DNA of 64,000 nt, taken from assembly GCF_916618955.1 (NCBI RefSeq), contig NZ_OU745390.1:1302001-1366000 (forward strand). The letters run 5' to 3'. Under the pieces are notes generated by a model, which was not told the DNA's origin, did no database searches, and was given only the letters and a program-made list of their open reading frames with translations. This DNA is from Pseudomonas sp. Marseille-Q3773 (GTDB taxonomy: Bacteria; Pseudomonadota; Gammaproteobacteria; Pseudomonadales; Pseudomonadaceae). Below are positions 20,244-27,273 of this stretch, piece by piece (the first letter of the stretch is position 1; every line of letters starts with the position of its first letter). The position numbers and the translations under genes are program-made.

Positions 20244-20915
20244 ATGAGTGATTCCGTAGTCAGCCTCGGCCAGCCTGAAATCGAAGGGGGGCGCAAGACG
20301 CGCAAGAACAACCCCGAGAAAACGCGTGAGGACATCCTTCAGGCCGCCATCCACGAGTTCGTCCAGCAAGGCCTGGCCGGTGCCCGTGTTGACGCCATCG
20401 CCGAGCGCACCGCCACCTCCAAGCGCATGATCTACTACTACTTCGGCAGCAAGGAGCAGCTGTACTGCGAGTGCCTGGTCAAGTTGTACGGGGACATCCG
20501 CAAGACCGAGCAGAGTCTGGACCTGGAGTCGCTGCCGGCCGAGCAGGCGATCCGCCGGCTGGTGGAATTCACCTTCGACCACCACGACCGCAACGTCGAC
20601 TTCGTGCGGATCATCTGTACCGAGAACATTCACTATGGCGAGTACGTGAAGCAGTCGCCGGCGATCCGCGAAATGAGCAGCCTGGTGCTCGAGGCGCTGG
20701 GCAATACCTTGCGCCGTGGTGTCGAGGAAGGGGTGTTCCGCGCCGGCATCGAGGTCCTCGACCTGCACATGCTGATGAGTTCGTTCTGCTTCTACCGGGT
20801 GTCGAACCGCCATACCTTTGGCGAGATCTTCCAGATCGACCTTTCCGCTGACGAGGTCAAGCAGCGCCACAAAGCCATGATCTGTGATGCCGTGCTGCGC
20901 TATATCCGCGCCTGA
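20244..20915 (+). CDS. TetR-family regulator
   Basis: Regulator of 223 residues with an N-terminal TetR HTH (about 24-75; EKTREDILQAAIHEFVQQG, ERTATSKRMIYYYFGSKEQL) and an all-helical ligand domain (about 90-220) of the C-terminal type with HHDRNVDFVRIICTENIHYG. ATG 20244 (MSDSVVSLGQ) is preferred to GTG 20238. It is divergent from the sulfonate-type binding protein gene and may repress that set. The ligand is unknown. Confidence 0.86.
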   Translation: MSDSVVSLGQPEIEGGRKTRKNNPEKTREDILQAAIHEFVQQGLAGARVDAIAERTATSKRMIYYYFGSKEQLYCECLVKLYGDIRKTEQSLDLESLPAEQAIRRLVEFTFDHHDRNVDFVRIICTENIHYGEYVKQSPAIREMSSLVLEALGNTLRRGVEEGVFRAGIEVLDLHMLMSSFCFYRVSNRHTFGEIFQIDLSADEVKQRHKAMICDAVLRYIRA

Positions 20916-20945
20916 GCGGCATTTTCGCGTGGCTTGAGCGGCCCT

Positions 20946-21953
20946 TCATTCGCCCAGCCGCTGCTCACGCGACGGCGGGTAGCCGAAGTACGCGGCATAG
21001 CATTTGCTGAAGTGCGACACCGAGACGAAACCGCAGGCCACTGCCACCTCCATCACCGACAGGTCGGAGTACTGCAGCAGGCGGCGGCTCTTGGTGATGC
21101 GCAACTCCATGTAGTAGCGCCGCGGCGAGGTGCCCAGCTGGGCCTGGAACAGGCGGTCGATCTGCCGCCGCGAGCGCCCGCTGTAGGCAGCCAGCTGGTC
21201 GAGGCTGAGGGTTTCCTCGAGGTTGTTCTCCATCAGCTCGACGATGGTGCGCAGGTGCAGGCTCATGGACTTCTTCGCCCCCGGGCCAACCTGGCGGTAG
21301 CGGGCGCCGGAGAACGACAGGATCTCTTCGACGCCTTCGGCCAGGCCGTCGCCATACAGCCGGCGCACCAGGCCCAGCATCAGCTCCATGGCGCCATTGG
21401 GGCTGGCGGCACTGAGGCGGTCGCGATCGAGGGTGAAGCTGGCCGGGGTGATGCGCGTTTGCGGGCTGCGTTCACTCAGGCTGGCGCGCTGCTCGGGGTG
21501 GATGCTGCAGCCGTAGTCGTCCAGCACCCCGGCGCGGCCAAGGAACCAGGCACCGTTCCACAGGCCGCCCAGGGCCATGCCATGGCTGGCGCAGTCGCCC
21601 AGCAGGCGGTCAAGTTCCGGATACTTCAGCGGGGTGCGCAAGCCGCCGCAGATGACCAGCAGGTCCAGTTCTTTCAGCGCCTCGGCAGACACCTCGGTGG
21701 CCACCAGCTCCAGCCCCAGGTCGCTGAGCACACGGTCGCCATCCAGCGACAGCGGGGTGAAGCGGAAGCTGTCGGCGCGCAGCAGGTTGGCCGTGACCAG
21801 CACGTCCATGGCCACGGTGAAACTGGCCATGGAAAAGTGTTCGAGCAAAACGAAATCGACCCGATAGGGGGCCTGGATATTGGCGCTGGTGGACTTCAGG
21901 CGCAGCATGTTGCTGGTACTGGTCTTCTTGCTGAACTGGCGTGGCGTGGGCAC
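20946..21953 (-). CDS. GlxA-type AraC regulator with DJ-1/PfpI-like domain
   Basis: Regulator of 335 residues. The N-terminal class I glutamine-amidotransferase-like domain (about 28-195; DFVLLEHFSMASFTVAMDVL, DLLVICGGLRTPL, GLWNGAWFLGRAGVL) lacks the catalytic Cys, as is normal for this class. It is followed by an AraC HTH (about 225-320; YSGRSRRQIDRLFQAQLGTS, ACGFVSVSHFSKCYAAYFG). The frame is open to 22055, but GTG 21953 has a GGAG site 6 bases upstream and gives a family-like length; ATG 21908 is a further alternative. GlxA relatives often control amine or carnitine/betaine use; the target here is unknown. Confidence 0.85.
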   Translation of the reverse strand: MPTPRQFSKKTSTSNMLRLKSTSANIQAPYRVDFVLLEHFSMASFTVAMDVLVTANLLRADSFRFTPLSLDGDRVLSDLGLELVATEVSAEALKELDLLVICGGLRTPLKYPELDRLLGDCASHGMALGGLWNGAWFLGRAGVLDDYGCSIHPEQRASLSERSPQTRITPASFTLDRDRLSAASPNGAMELMLGLVRRLYGDGLAEGVEEILSFSGARYRQVGPGAKKSMSLHLRTIVELMENNLEETLSLDQLAAYSGRSRRQIDRLFQAQLGTSPRRYYMELRITKSRRLLQYSDLSVMEVAVACGFVSVSHFSKCYAAYFGYPPSREQRLGE

Positions 21954-22114
21954 TCTGGACTCCGCTACCGGGCTGGCCGGGAGAGTGTGGCGGGTGGCCG
22001 CGGGAAAGACAATCTTGCAGGTGGTGCTGGCATGTTCGAGGTCGTGTTCAGGCAAGCTGTCTGGCCTGGCTGGTTATCGTTATGCTGATGTCCCCGCGAC
22101 TGAGGATGCTCTCG

Positions 22115-22585
22115 ATGAAATACGCCGCTGCCCTGTTGCTCTGCCTGGTGCCGCTGCTGGCCAACGCCCTGCAGCCTGGCGAAAAGCTCACGCCGTGGAC
22201 GTTGCTCGACCAGTACGACCAGGCCTACAGCCTCGATGCCGGCACGCATATCCTCCTGGTAGCCCGCGACATGGACGGTGCCAAGCTGGTCAAGGCGGCG
22301 TTGTCCGACCAGCCCAAGGGTTACCTTGAAGCGCGCGATGCGGTATTCGTCGCCGACATCCAACGCATGCCGGCGCTGATCAGCAAGCTGTTCGCCATCC
22401 CTGCCATGCGTGACTACCACTACCGGGTGCTGCTCGACCGTGATGGACGGGTAGCCAGCCGCTATCCCGGGCAGGATGGCCAGGTGCAGTGGCTGCAACT
22501 GGAACAGGGCAGGCTGGTGAGCCAGCAGGCGTTTGCCGATGCAGCGGCGTTGAAGGCGGCACTGGAGGCCGCACCACGGCGCTGA
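22115..22585 (+). CDS. Secreted small protein, possible thioredoxin-like fold
   Basis: Exported protein of 156 residues with signal peptide MKYAAALLLCLVPLLANA and a mature domain beginning PGEKLTPWTLLDQYDQAYSL. The alternation of strands and helices (HILLVARDMDGAKLVKAAL, VLLDRDGRVASRYPGQDG) suggests a thioredoxin-like fold without a CxxC motif. GAGGA lies 8 bases before ATG 22115. Homologous Pseudomonas genes are, from memory, often left as hypothetical or oddly labelled FAD/FMN dehydrogenase; I see no flavin motif. Function unknown. Confidence 0.72.
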   Translation: MKYAAALLLCLVPLLANALQPGEKLTPWTLLDQYDQAYSLDAGTHILLVARDMDGAKLVKAALSDQPKGYLEARDAVFVADIQRMPALISKLFAIPAMRDYHYRVLLDRDGRVASRYPGQDGQVQWLQLEQGRLVSQQAFADAAALKAALEAAPRR

Positions 22586-22688
22586 AACCAGCCTGGGGCG
22601 GTCTGGTGGCAGGTCAGCACAGGCAAATCAATCTGAACCTTGGCGTCCCACGAAACCCAAAGCAGTACATGCCATTGGGAGGATGCTC

Positions 22689-22901
22689 ATGGAAATCGGA
22701 ACGATCTGGTTCATCGTCGCCATGCTGGTGATCGTGCTGGAAATCTGGGCCATCTGGCACATCATCGGCAGCGACCGGCGCGCCGAGCGCAAGATGCTGT
22801 GGGTAGTGTTCGTGGTCTACGCGCCATTCCCCGGCCTGCTGTTCTGGGCCTGGCGCGGGCCGCGGGCGGTGAAGGGCAGGGCGGTGCTGGAGGAGAAATG
22901 A
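22689..22901 (+). CDS. Small membrane protein with PLDc_N-type domain
   Basis: Inner-membrane protein of 70 residues with two helices (about 5-27 and 38-57) separated by GSDRRAERKMLW. This is the pattern of the PLDc_N domain found at the N-terminus of cardiolipin synthases and as free-standing small proteins. GGAGG lies 6 bases before ATG 22689, which decides the start against ATG 22683. Function unknown. Confidence 0.75.
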   Translation: MEIGTIWFIVAMLVIVLEIWAIWHIIGSDRRAERKMLWVVFVVYAPFPGLLFWAWRGPRAVKGRAVLEEK

Positions 22902-22907
22902 CCCCAG

Positions 22908-22941
22908 GCGGCAACTAGGCGCGGGGGCGCCTGGTTGCCGC
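22908..22941. terminator. Long hairpin between convergent genes
   Basis: GCGGCAACTAGGCGC and GCGCCTGGTTGCCGC form a 15-bp stem with one G-T wobble around the loop GGGG. It sits between two convergent small genes and probably terminates both, although neither side has a T-run. Confidence 0.5.
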
Positions 22942-22950
22942 ACCCTGTGG

Positions 22951-23271
22951 TCAGGGCACGATGCTCAAGCGGATGGCTGAGCCAAGGCCATCGACCATCA
23001 GGCTGCCGTAGAATTTCACACGTGACAGCAGCCGAAGGCTCTTGAGTTCCTCGCGGATAAGCTCGCGAATCTGCCGCTCGGCTTCGTCCAGGCGATCGCT
23101 GGTGGTGCTGTGGTAGAGGTGAACCACGCCGAGCAAGGTTGTTTCGATGTGCTCCACGGTGTCCCAGCCAAGGTTTGCGCGCAGGTGGTGGCGGGCCGTG
23201 GCAGCATCAGCCTCGTCGTCGGGGTGGTGCGGCTTGATGGTGTAGGCAAGTTGAAAGTTGTGTCTGGTCAT
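22951..23271 (-). CDS. Small hypothetical protein
   Basis: Cytosolic protein of 106 residues with no signal peptide or membrane helix. It begins MTRHNFQLAYTIKPHH and contains an acidic/His region, then a helix with Arg/Glu pairs (DEAERQIRELIREEL), and ends in two predicted strands (VKFYGSLMVDGLGSAIRLSI). I do not recognise a named family. The frame is open far upstream of ATG 23271, but only this start gives a plausible N-terminus. It converges with the PLDc_N-type gene. Confidence 0.65.
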   Translation of the reverse strand: MTRHNFQLAYTIKPHHPDDEADAATARHHLRANLGWDTVEHIETTLLGVVHLYHSTTSDRLDEAERQIRELIREELKSLRLLSRVKFYGSLMVDGLGSAIRLSIVP

Positions 23272-23464
23272 GGATAGTGTCCTTGTTGCATGCAGGCCTC
23301 CGTGCCGGGATCTGCAATCTAGCGCCTGCTCGCCATTGTGCAAACAGACGCGTGGTTCACAGAGACACGCGCTCTGTGCGAAACGTCCTACACGGGGAGC
23401 GCTTGACCTGAAGCTGACTTGAGGTCCGATACTGCGCAGCTCTTTCCTTAATCGAGGGCTTACC

Positions 23465-23875
23465 GTGACCCGTTCAAGCGCATTCCAGCTGAGCAACCCC
23501 GAAGCTTTGTACGACCCCAGTGGCAATGCCTACTCGCATGTTGCCGAGGTGCGGGCGGGCAGCCGCCTGCTGTTCATCGCCGGCCAGGGCGGGGAGGACC
23601 GCGAGGGACGGCTGTCACCCTTGTTCGCCGAACAGGCGCGGCAGGCACTGGCCAACCTGGAACTGGCCCTGGCCTCGAAGGGCGCCGGCCTGGCTCAGGT
23701 GTGCAAGCTGACACTGCTGATCGTCGCACACAACGAAACGCGCCTGCGGGAGTGGGTAGCCGAGGCTGACAGGGCCTGGGGCGGGCACATGAAGCCGACC
23801 TGCACGCTGATACCGGTACCTCGGCTGGCGTTGGACGGCATGCTGGTGGAGATCGATGCGGTGGCCGCGCTGTAG
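23465..23875 (+). CDS. RidA/YjgF-family enamine/imine deaminase-like protein
   Basis: Protein of 136 residues of the RidA superfamily, whose members hydrolyse reactive enamines/imines or degrade small metabolites. Family features are SNPEALYDPSGNAYSHVAEV at the start, LLFIAGQGGEDREG, EQARQALANLELAL, VCKLTLLIV and the C-terminal RLALDGMLVEIDAVA. The canonical catalytic Arg in a V-R-V motif is replaced (VPRLAL), so activity may differ from classic RidA. GTG 23465 is the start; no ATG precedes it in a sensible position. Confidence 0.83.
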   Translation: MTRSSAFQLSNPEALYDPSGNAYSHVAEVRAGSRLLFIAGQGGEDREGRLSPLFAEQARQALANLELALASKGAGLAQVCKLTLLIVAHNETRLREWVAEADRAWGGHMKPTCTLIPVPRLALDGMLVEIDAVAAL

Positions 23876-23964
23876 CGCCAGGGACGCGCGTTGTTGTATA
23901 CCGGAGCCGGGCCTGGCAGCCTCGGACCGATAACAACAACAGCGCTTTCAGAGGTGACCACACC

Positions 23965-24837
23965 ATGAGCACCGGCACCACCACGCTTGACCACCGCAAG
24001 GCCCGACCCTGGCTGTGGGCTGCGCTCTTCAGCCTGGTGGCCTTCGCCGCCAACTCGGTGTTCTGCCGACTGGCACTGAAGGATGGGGCCGTCGACCCGG
24101 TTTCGTTCACCGTGTTACGCCTGGCCAGTGGCGCTGCGTTTCTGCTGTTGCTGATCCGCCTGCGCAGACCGGCACTGGCCATCGGTGGCAGCTGGCGGGG
24201 TGGGCTGGCACTGTTCCTGTACGCGTTCCTGTTTTCCGCAGCCTACCTGCAGCTGGGCGCAGGGGCAGGGGCCTTGCTGCTGTTCGGTGCGGTGCAGATC
24301 ACCATGTTCGGGTTCGCCTGGTACAAGGGCGAGCACATCACGGCGCGCATGCTATCGGGCATGCTCGTCGCTTTTGCCGGGCTGATGCTGCTGTTGTTGC
24401 CCGGCGCCTCGGCGCCGCCCCTCGCCAGTGCCTTGTTGATGGCCCTGTCGGGTGTCGCCTGGGGTATTTACTCGCTGCTGGGCAAGGGTTCGCCGAGGCC
24501 GCTGGCCGACACGGCGGGTAATTTCGCCCGGAGCCTGCCGTGCCTGGTATTACTGGCGCCGATGCTGCTGCTCGGCACTGACGTGCACCTGACGGCGGTG
24601 GGCCTGATGTATGCCCTGGGCTCTGGCGTGCTGGCTTCCGGGGCCGGTTATGCCGTGTGGTACGGCGTGGTCCGGCAAGTCAGTGCGCAGCAGGCGGCAA
24701 CCCTGCAACTGAGCGTGCCGGTGATCGCGGCGCTCGGTGGGGTCGTGCTGGTCGGTGAACCGCTGTCGTTGCGCTTGCTGGCGGCCAGCGTTGTAGTGCT
24801 TGGCGGGATCGCACTGGCGCTGGTACCACGGCGCTGA
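23965..24837 (+). CDS. EamA/DMT-superfamily transporter
   Basis: Inner-membrane protein of 290 residues with ten predicted helices in two EamA repeats (about 15-140 and 150-288). The start of the first repeat includes LFSLVAFAANSVFCRLAL, and the end of the second is GEPLSLRLLAASVVVLGGIAL. These proteins export or import small metabolites such as amino acids; the substrate cannot be told from sequence. AGAGGTG precedes ATG 23965. It lies 89 bases after the RidA-like gene and may share a transcript. Confidence 0.86.
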   Translation: MSTGTTTLDHRKARPWLWAALFSLVAFAANSVFCRLALKDGAVDPVSFTVLRLASGAAFLLLLIRLRRPALAIGGSWRGGLALFLYAFLFSAAYLQLGAGAGALLLFGAVQITMFGFAWYKGEHITARMLSGMLVAFAGLMLLLLPGASAPPLASALLMALSGVAWGIYSLLGKGSPRPLADTAGNFARSLPCLVLLAPMLLLGTDVHLTAVGLMYALGSGVLASGAGYAVWYGVVRQVSAQQAATLQLSVPVIAALGGVVLVGEPLSLRLLAASVVVLGGIALALVPRR

Positions 24838-24929
24838 AAGAAACGGCCTGCGGCCTCGGGCAGGGGCGTGCTGTCGCGATAGCTGCTGATACCTATACTG
24901 GTTCAACCTGCCTGGCATTGTTGGCCATT

Positions 24930-25181
24930 TCAGCCCTGGTTCGAACGCCCAGTGTCGCTGGCTTCGGTAACCACCGGGAGGTTGTCGGCACGCTGGATGG
25001 CCCGCCGTTGCTGCTCGTAGTCGTCCAGCGACAAGCCGCGGCGTTGCAGCGCTTCGAGTTGCAACTGACGGGTTTCCTCCGCGCTGTATGGGCGCAGTTC
25101 AGGGTGGCTGGCACAGCCGCCGGCAACGGCAATGGCAACAACGGCAAGGGTGGCGGAAAGCAGGCGGGCCAGGGTGTTCAT
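24930..25181 (-). CDS. Small outer-membrane-type lipoprotein
   Basis: Lipoprotein of 83 residues. The signal peptide ends in a lipobox (VAGGC, lipid-bearing Cys at 23). The mature part is short, charged and helical (SAEETRQLQLEALQRRGLSL, DDYEQQRRAIQRAD). AGGAGC lies 5 bases before ATG 25181. Many small Pseudomonas lipoproteins look like this. Function unknown. Confidence 0.75.
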   Translation of the reverse strand: MNTLARLLSATLAVVAIAVAGGCASHPELRPYSAEETRQLQLEALQRRGLSLDDYEQQRRAIQRADNLPVVTEASDTGRSNQG

Positions 25182-25267
25182 CGGGTAGCTCCAGGAACCG
25201 GTGTGGTGAAGGTCAGGTCGATGGAGTCAGGGTATTCGGCCAGGCCATTGGACAGAAATTGCCGTTC

Positions 25268-25284
25268 TCGATAGTGACTATCGA
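25268..25284. repeat. Perfect 17-base palindrome
   Basis: TCGATAGT-G-ACTATCGA is an exact odd palindrome, 25 bases upstream of the open frame of the DUF2950 remnant. It may be an operator, or it may mark the deletion junction that removed the front of that gene. Confidence 0.5.
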
Positions 25285-25308
25285 TGGTTCCAGCGGAGCC
25301 GGGAGGAC

Positions 25309-25876
25309 GTGATGAGCGGCAGCCAGGGCTGGCGCTTCGACCTCAAGGCAGGCAGTGGCGAAATCCGCGCGCGGCGCATTGGCCGCAACGAACTGGGGGC
25401 CATGCAGTCGCTACTGGCCTACCACGACGCGCAGATGGACTACGCCACCCAGGACCATAACGGTGACGGCGCCCTGGAGTACGCGCAGAAGATTTTCGGC
25501 GAGTCCGGCAAGCATGACGGGCTGTACTGGGATGATGACGGTGACGGGCAAGTCAGCTCGCTGGGCCCGCTGTTTGGCCAGTACGTGTCGGCGACGCCTG
25601 GCATGGCCACCACTTCCGTATCCTCGACGGCCAAGGCCCGTCCGCCCCCGGCGGCGCCTCAGCTACCTGATCGGCAAGCACATGAGCCGCGGCTTCGCCA
25701 TGGTCGCCTGGCCGGCCAAGTATGACGACAGCGGGGTGATGAGCTTCATGATCAGCCATGACGGCGAGGTGTTCGAGAAAGACCTCGGGCCGAACGGTGA
25801 CCACCTGGCCAGGCAGATGAAGCGCTTCGACCCGGATGACAGCTGGAAGGTGGTGGAGGTGCCGGCGCAGGATTGA
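25309..25876 (+). pseudogene. DUF2950 gene remnant, front missing and two frameshifts
   Basis: The DUF2950 signature is spread over three frames. Frame A (from GTG 25309 or ATG 25312) gives QGWRFDLKAG, RRIGRNELGAMQSLLAYHDA and a DHNGDGALEYAQKIF segment, ending near 25600. A second frame gives AWHGHHFRILDGQGPSAPGG to about 25655. The third gives LSYLIGKHMSRGFAMVAWPA and on to the stop at 25874-25876. Intact members are roughly twice as long, with a signal peptide and an N-terminal domain that are absent. The first shift sits at GCCTGG, which suits a deletion between short repeats; the second suits loss of one base. GGGAGG lies before ATG 25312, so a truncated peptide could still be made. Confidence 0.8.
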
Positions 25877-25897
25877 GCGATCGAGTCCCACGCCGGT

Positions 25898-26668
25898 TCA
25901 CGGCGCGGTTCGCGATTCCAGGTCCATCTCGGCTGGCCAGCTCACCTTTGGGGCCAGGCGTAATGCAAATTCGCACCAGAGCACGTCATTGTGGTCTTTG
26001 GGTTCGCCGGCTGGTGGCAGGGCTGAGGGGCCTTCTTGCATGTAGGTGCAAATGTAGGCCCATACGTGCTCATTGGCACCCATGAAACTTAAATGGAAGC
26101 GGTCTATGACATTATTCGTGCCAGGCTCCACGATGGATAGCACAACGCCGTTGTTGAAAAAGAACCCTCCGTTAGGAAGAGCTGCGTTGCGCCACCAGAG
26201 CTCTGCACGTACCTGTAACCAGTCGTAGCTCACGGGAACAACCTTCCATTCTTCGAAGGGATTCCACCATCGGTATCTAAAGTTGTAGGCATAGACTTTC
26301 CGACGAGCTCTGTTGAAGCGGATGGGTTCATCTCTCGGTGCGGAAGTACTGAGTCGAAACATGAAGAGGGAAGCCCATAATCCAGGGGTGGCTGCAAATA
26401 CGCACATCAGTGCAGTTTCGTAATCACTATGATGTATGCTGTCAACGATTAGGCTGGGTAACTGCAGTGTAGCTAAGGCTGTAAGCAAGGAATAAATCAT
26501 GAGTAAATGTCTGAAGTTAAATGTGCGCCTTGGTAATTCCAGGTATAGAGGGCATTGATGATTGGGTACCTGACTGCCTACTGCTGCTTCAAATGAAATA
26601 GACTCCTCAGGAGCAGGTAGGTCCTTCATCCATCCAGGGCAAGGGGGGTTAAGCAGTGGGCGGTTCAT
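25898..26668 (-). CDS. DUF6708-type membrane protein, putative effector-linked/immunity
   Basis: Protein of 256 residues with two central membrane helices (about 55-75 and 88-105), then a domain with IRFNRARRKVYAYNF, RWWNPFEEWKVVPVSYDWLQ and RFHLSFMGANEHVWAYICTY. This is the DUF6708 pattern, seen in my recollection beside type VI secretion effectors. Its ATG overlaps the stop region of the preceding gene by 4 bases, indicating cotranscription. The DNA is AT-rich for this genome (27 of 60 bases G or C at 26401-26460), which suggests recent acquisition. An immunity role for the VasX-like protein is inference from position and membrane topology. Confidence 0.72.
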   Translation of the reverse strand: MNRPLLNPPCPGWMKDLPAPEESISFEAAVGSQVPNHQCPLYLELPRRTFNFRHLLMIYSLLTALATLQLPSLIVDSIHHSDYETALMCVFAATPGLWASLFMFRLSTSAPRDEPIRFNRARRKVYAYNFRYRWWNPFEEWKVVPVSYDWLQVRAELWWRNAALPNGGFFFNNGVVLSIVEPGTNNVIDRFHLSFMGANEHVWAYICTYMQEGPSALPPAGEPKDHNDVLWCEFALRLAPKVSWPAEMDLESRTAP

Positions 26669-27273
26669 GGGAACGGCCTCAGGCTGTTGAGTCTGTTTTC
26701 CCTGAAGATTATTTTGGCTTGCGTCGAACTGTCGTTTTTATCTGGCCAGTAAGTGAGTGTCAGGTCGATCGAGAGAATGTTGTGATTGTTTGTAAGGGGT
26801 AGAGAATCTTGGATGTGCAGCGTGCTGGTTTGTGATTCGATATATAAGAAGCGTGGTGATTCCGGGTTGGTCAGTATGCTTTCAGCATTTTCTATAACTG
26901 CGAAAGGCTTCGCGTTAGTGTGCTCACTTAATAGTGTGGCTGTTTTTCCGTGTTCGCCTGATTGAAGTAGTGTCATCTGCCATTGGTAGTGTGACTTATT
27001 TTTGCAGAAGTTTGGAAGCTTCATGACGTAGTTTAGTCTGTAGTGCGCCGGTACCGAAGCGTCATCACTGCTGATAGGGGCTGGAGTGTTGTGATTGACC
27101 TCAGAGCCCAGGTGAACTTCAAATGCGGCCTCGGCTGTTAATCCCAGCGTGGCAGCATTGAGCGAACCGATCGCCGAATCTAGATCTTTTGCATCAATCA
27201 AACGCCGATGCTCTGAAGGCAAACCCCACCTACTATGGCGAGCCCATAATTCCGTTGCGGACGATTCGAGCAT
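26665..27273 (-). CDS. Hypothetical protein between VasX-like and DUF6708 genes
   Basis: Protein of about 202 residues with no signal peptide and no clear membrane helix. It contains GSLNAATLGLTAEAAFEVHL and a beta-rich second half (RFLYIESQTSTLHIQDSLPL, ILSIDLTLTYW). I do not recognise a family. The start is uncertain: ATG 27273 overlaps the VasX-like gene by 41 bases without a clear ribosome site, and a later TTG is possible. It overlaps the DUF6708 gene by 4 bases and shares its low GC. It may be an accessory or immunity protein. Confidence 0.62.
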   Translation of the reverse strand: MLESSATELWARHSRWGLPSEHRRLIDAKDLDSAIGSLNAATLGLTAEAAFEVHLGSEVNHNTPAPISSDDASVPAHYRLNYVMKLPNFCKNKSHYQWQMTLLQSGEHGKTATLLSEHTNAKPFAVIENAESILTNPESPRFLYIESQTSTLHIQDSLPLTNNHNILSIDLTLTYWPDKNDSSTQAKIIFRENRLNSLRPFP

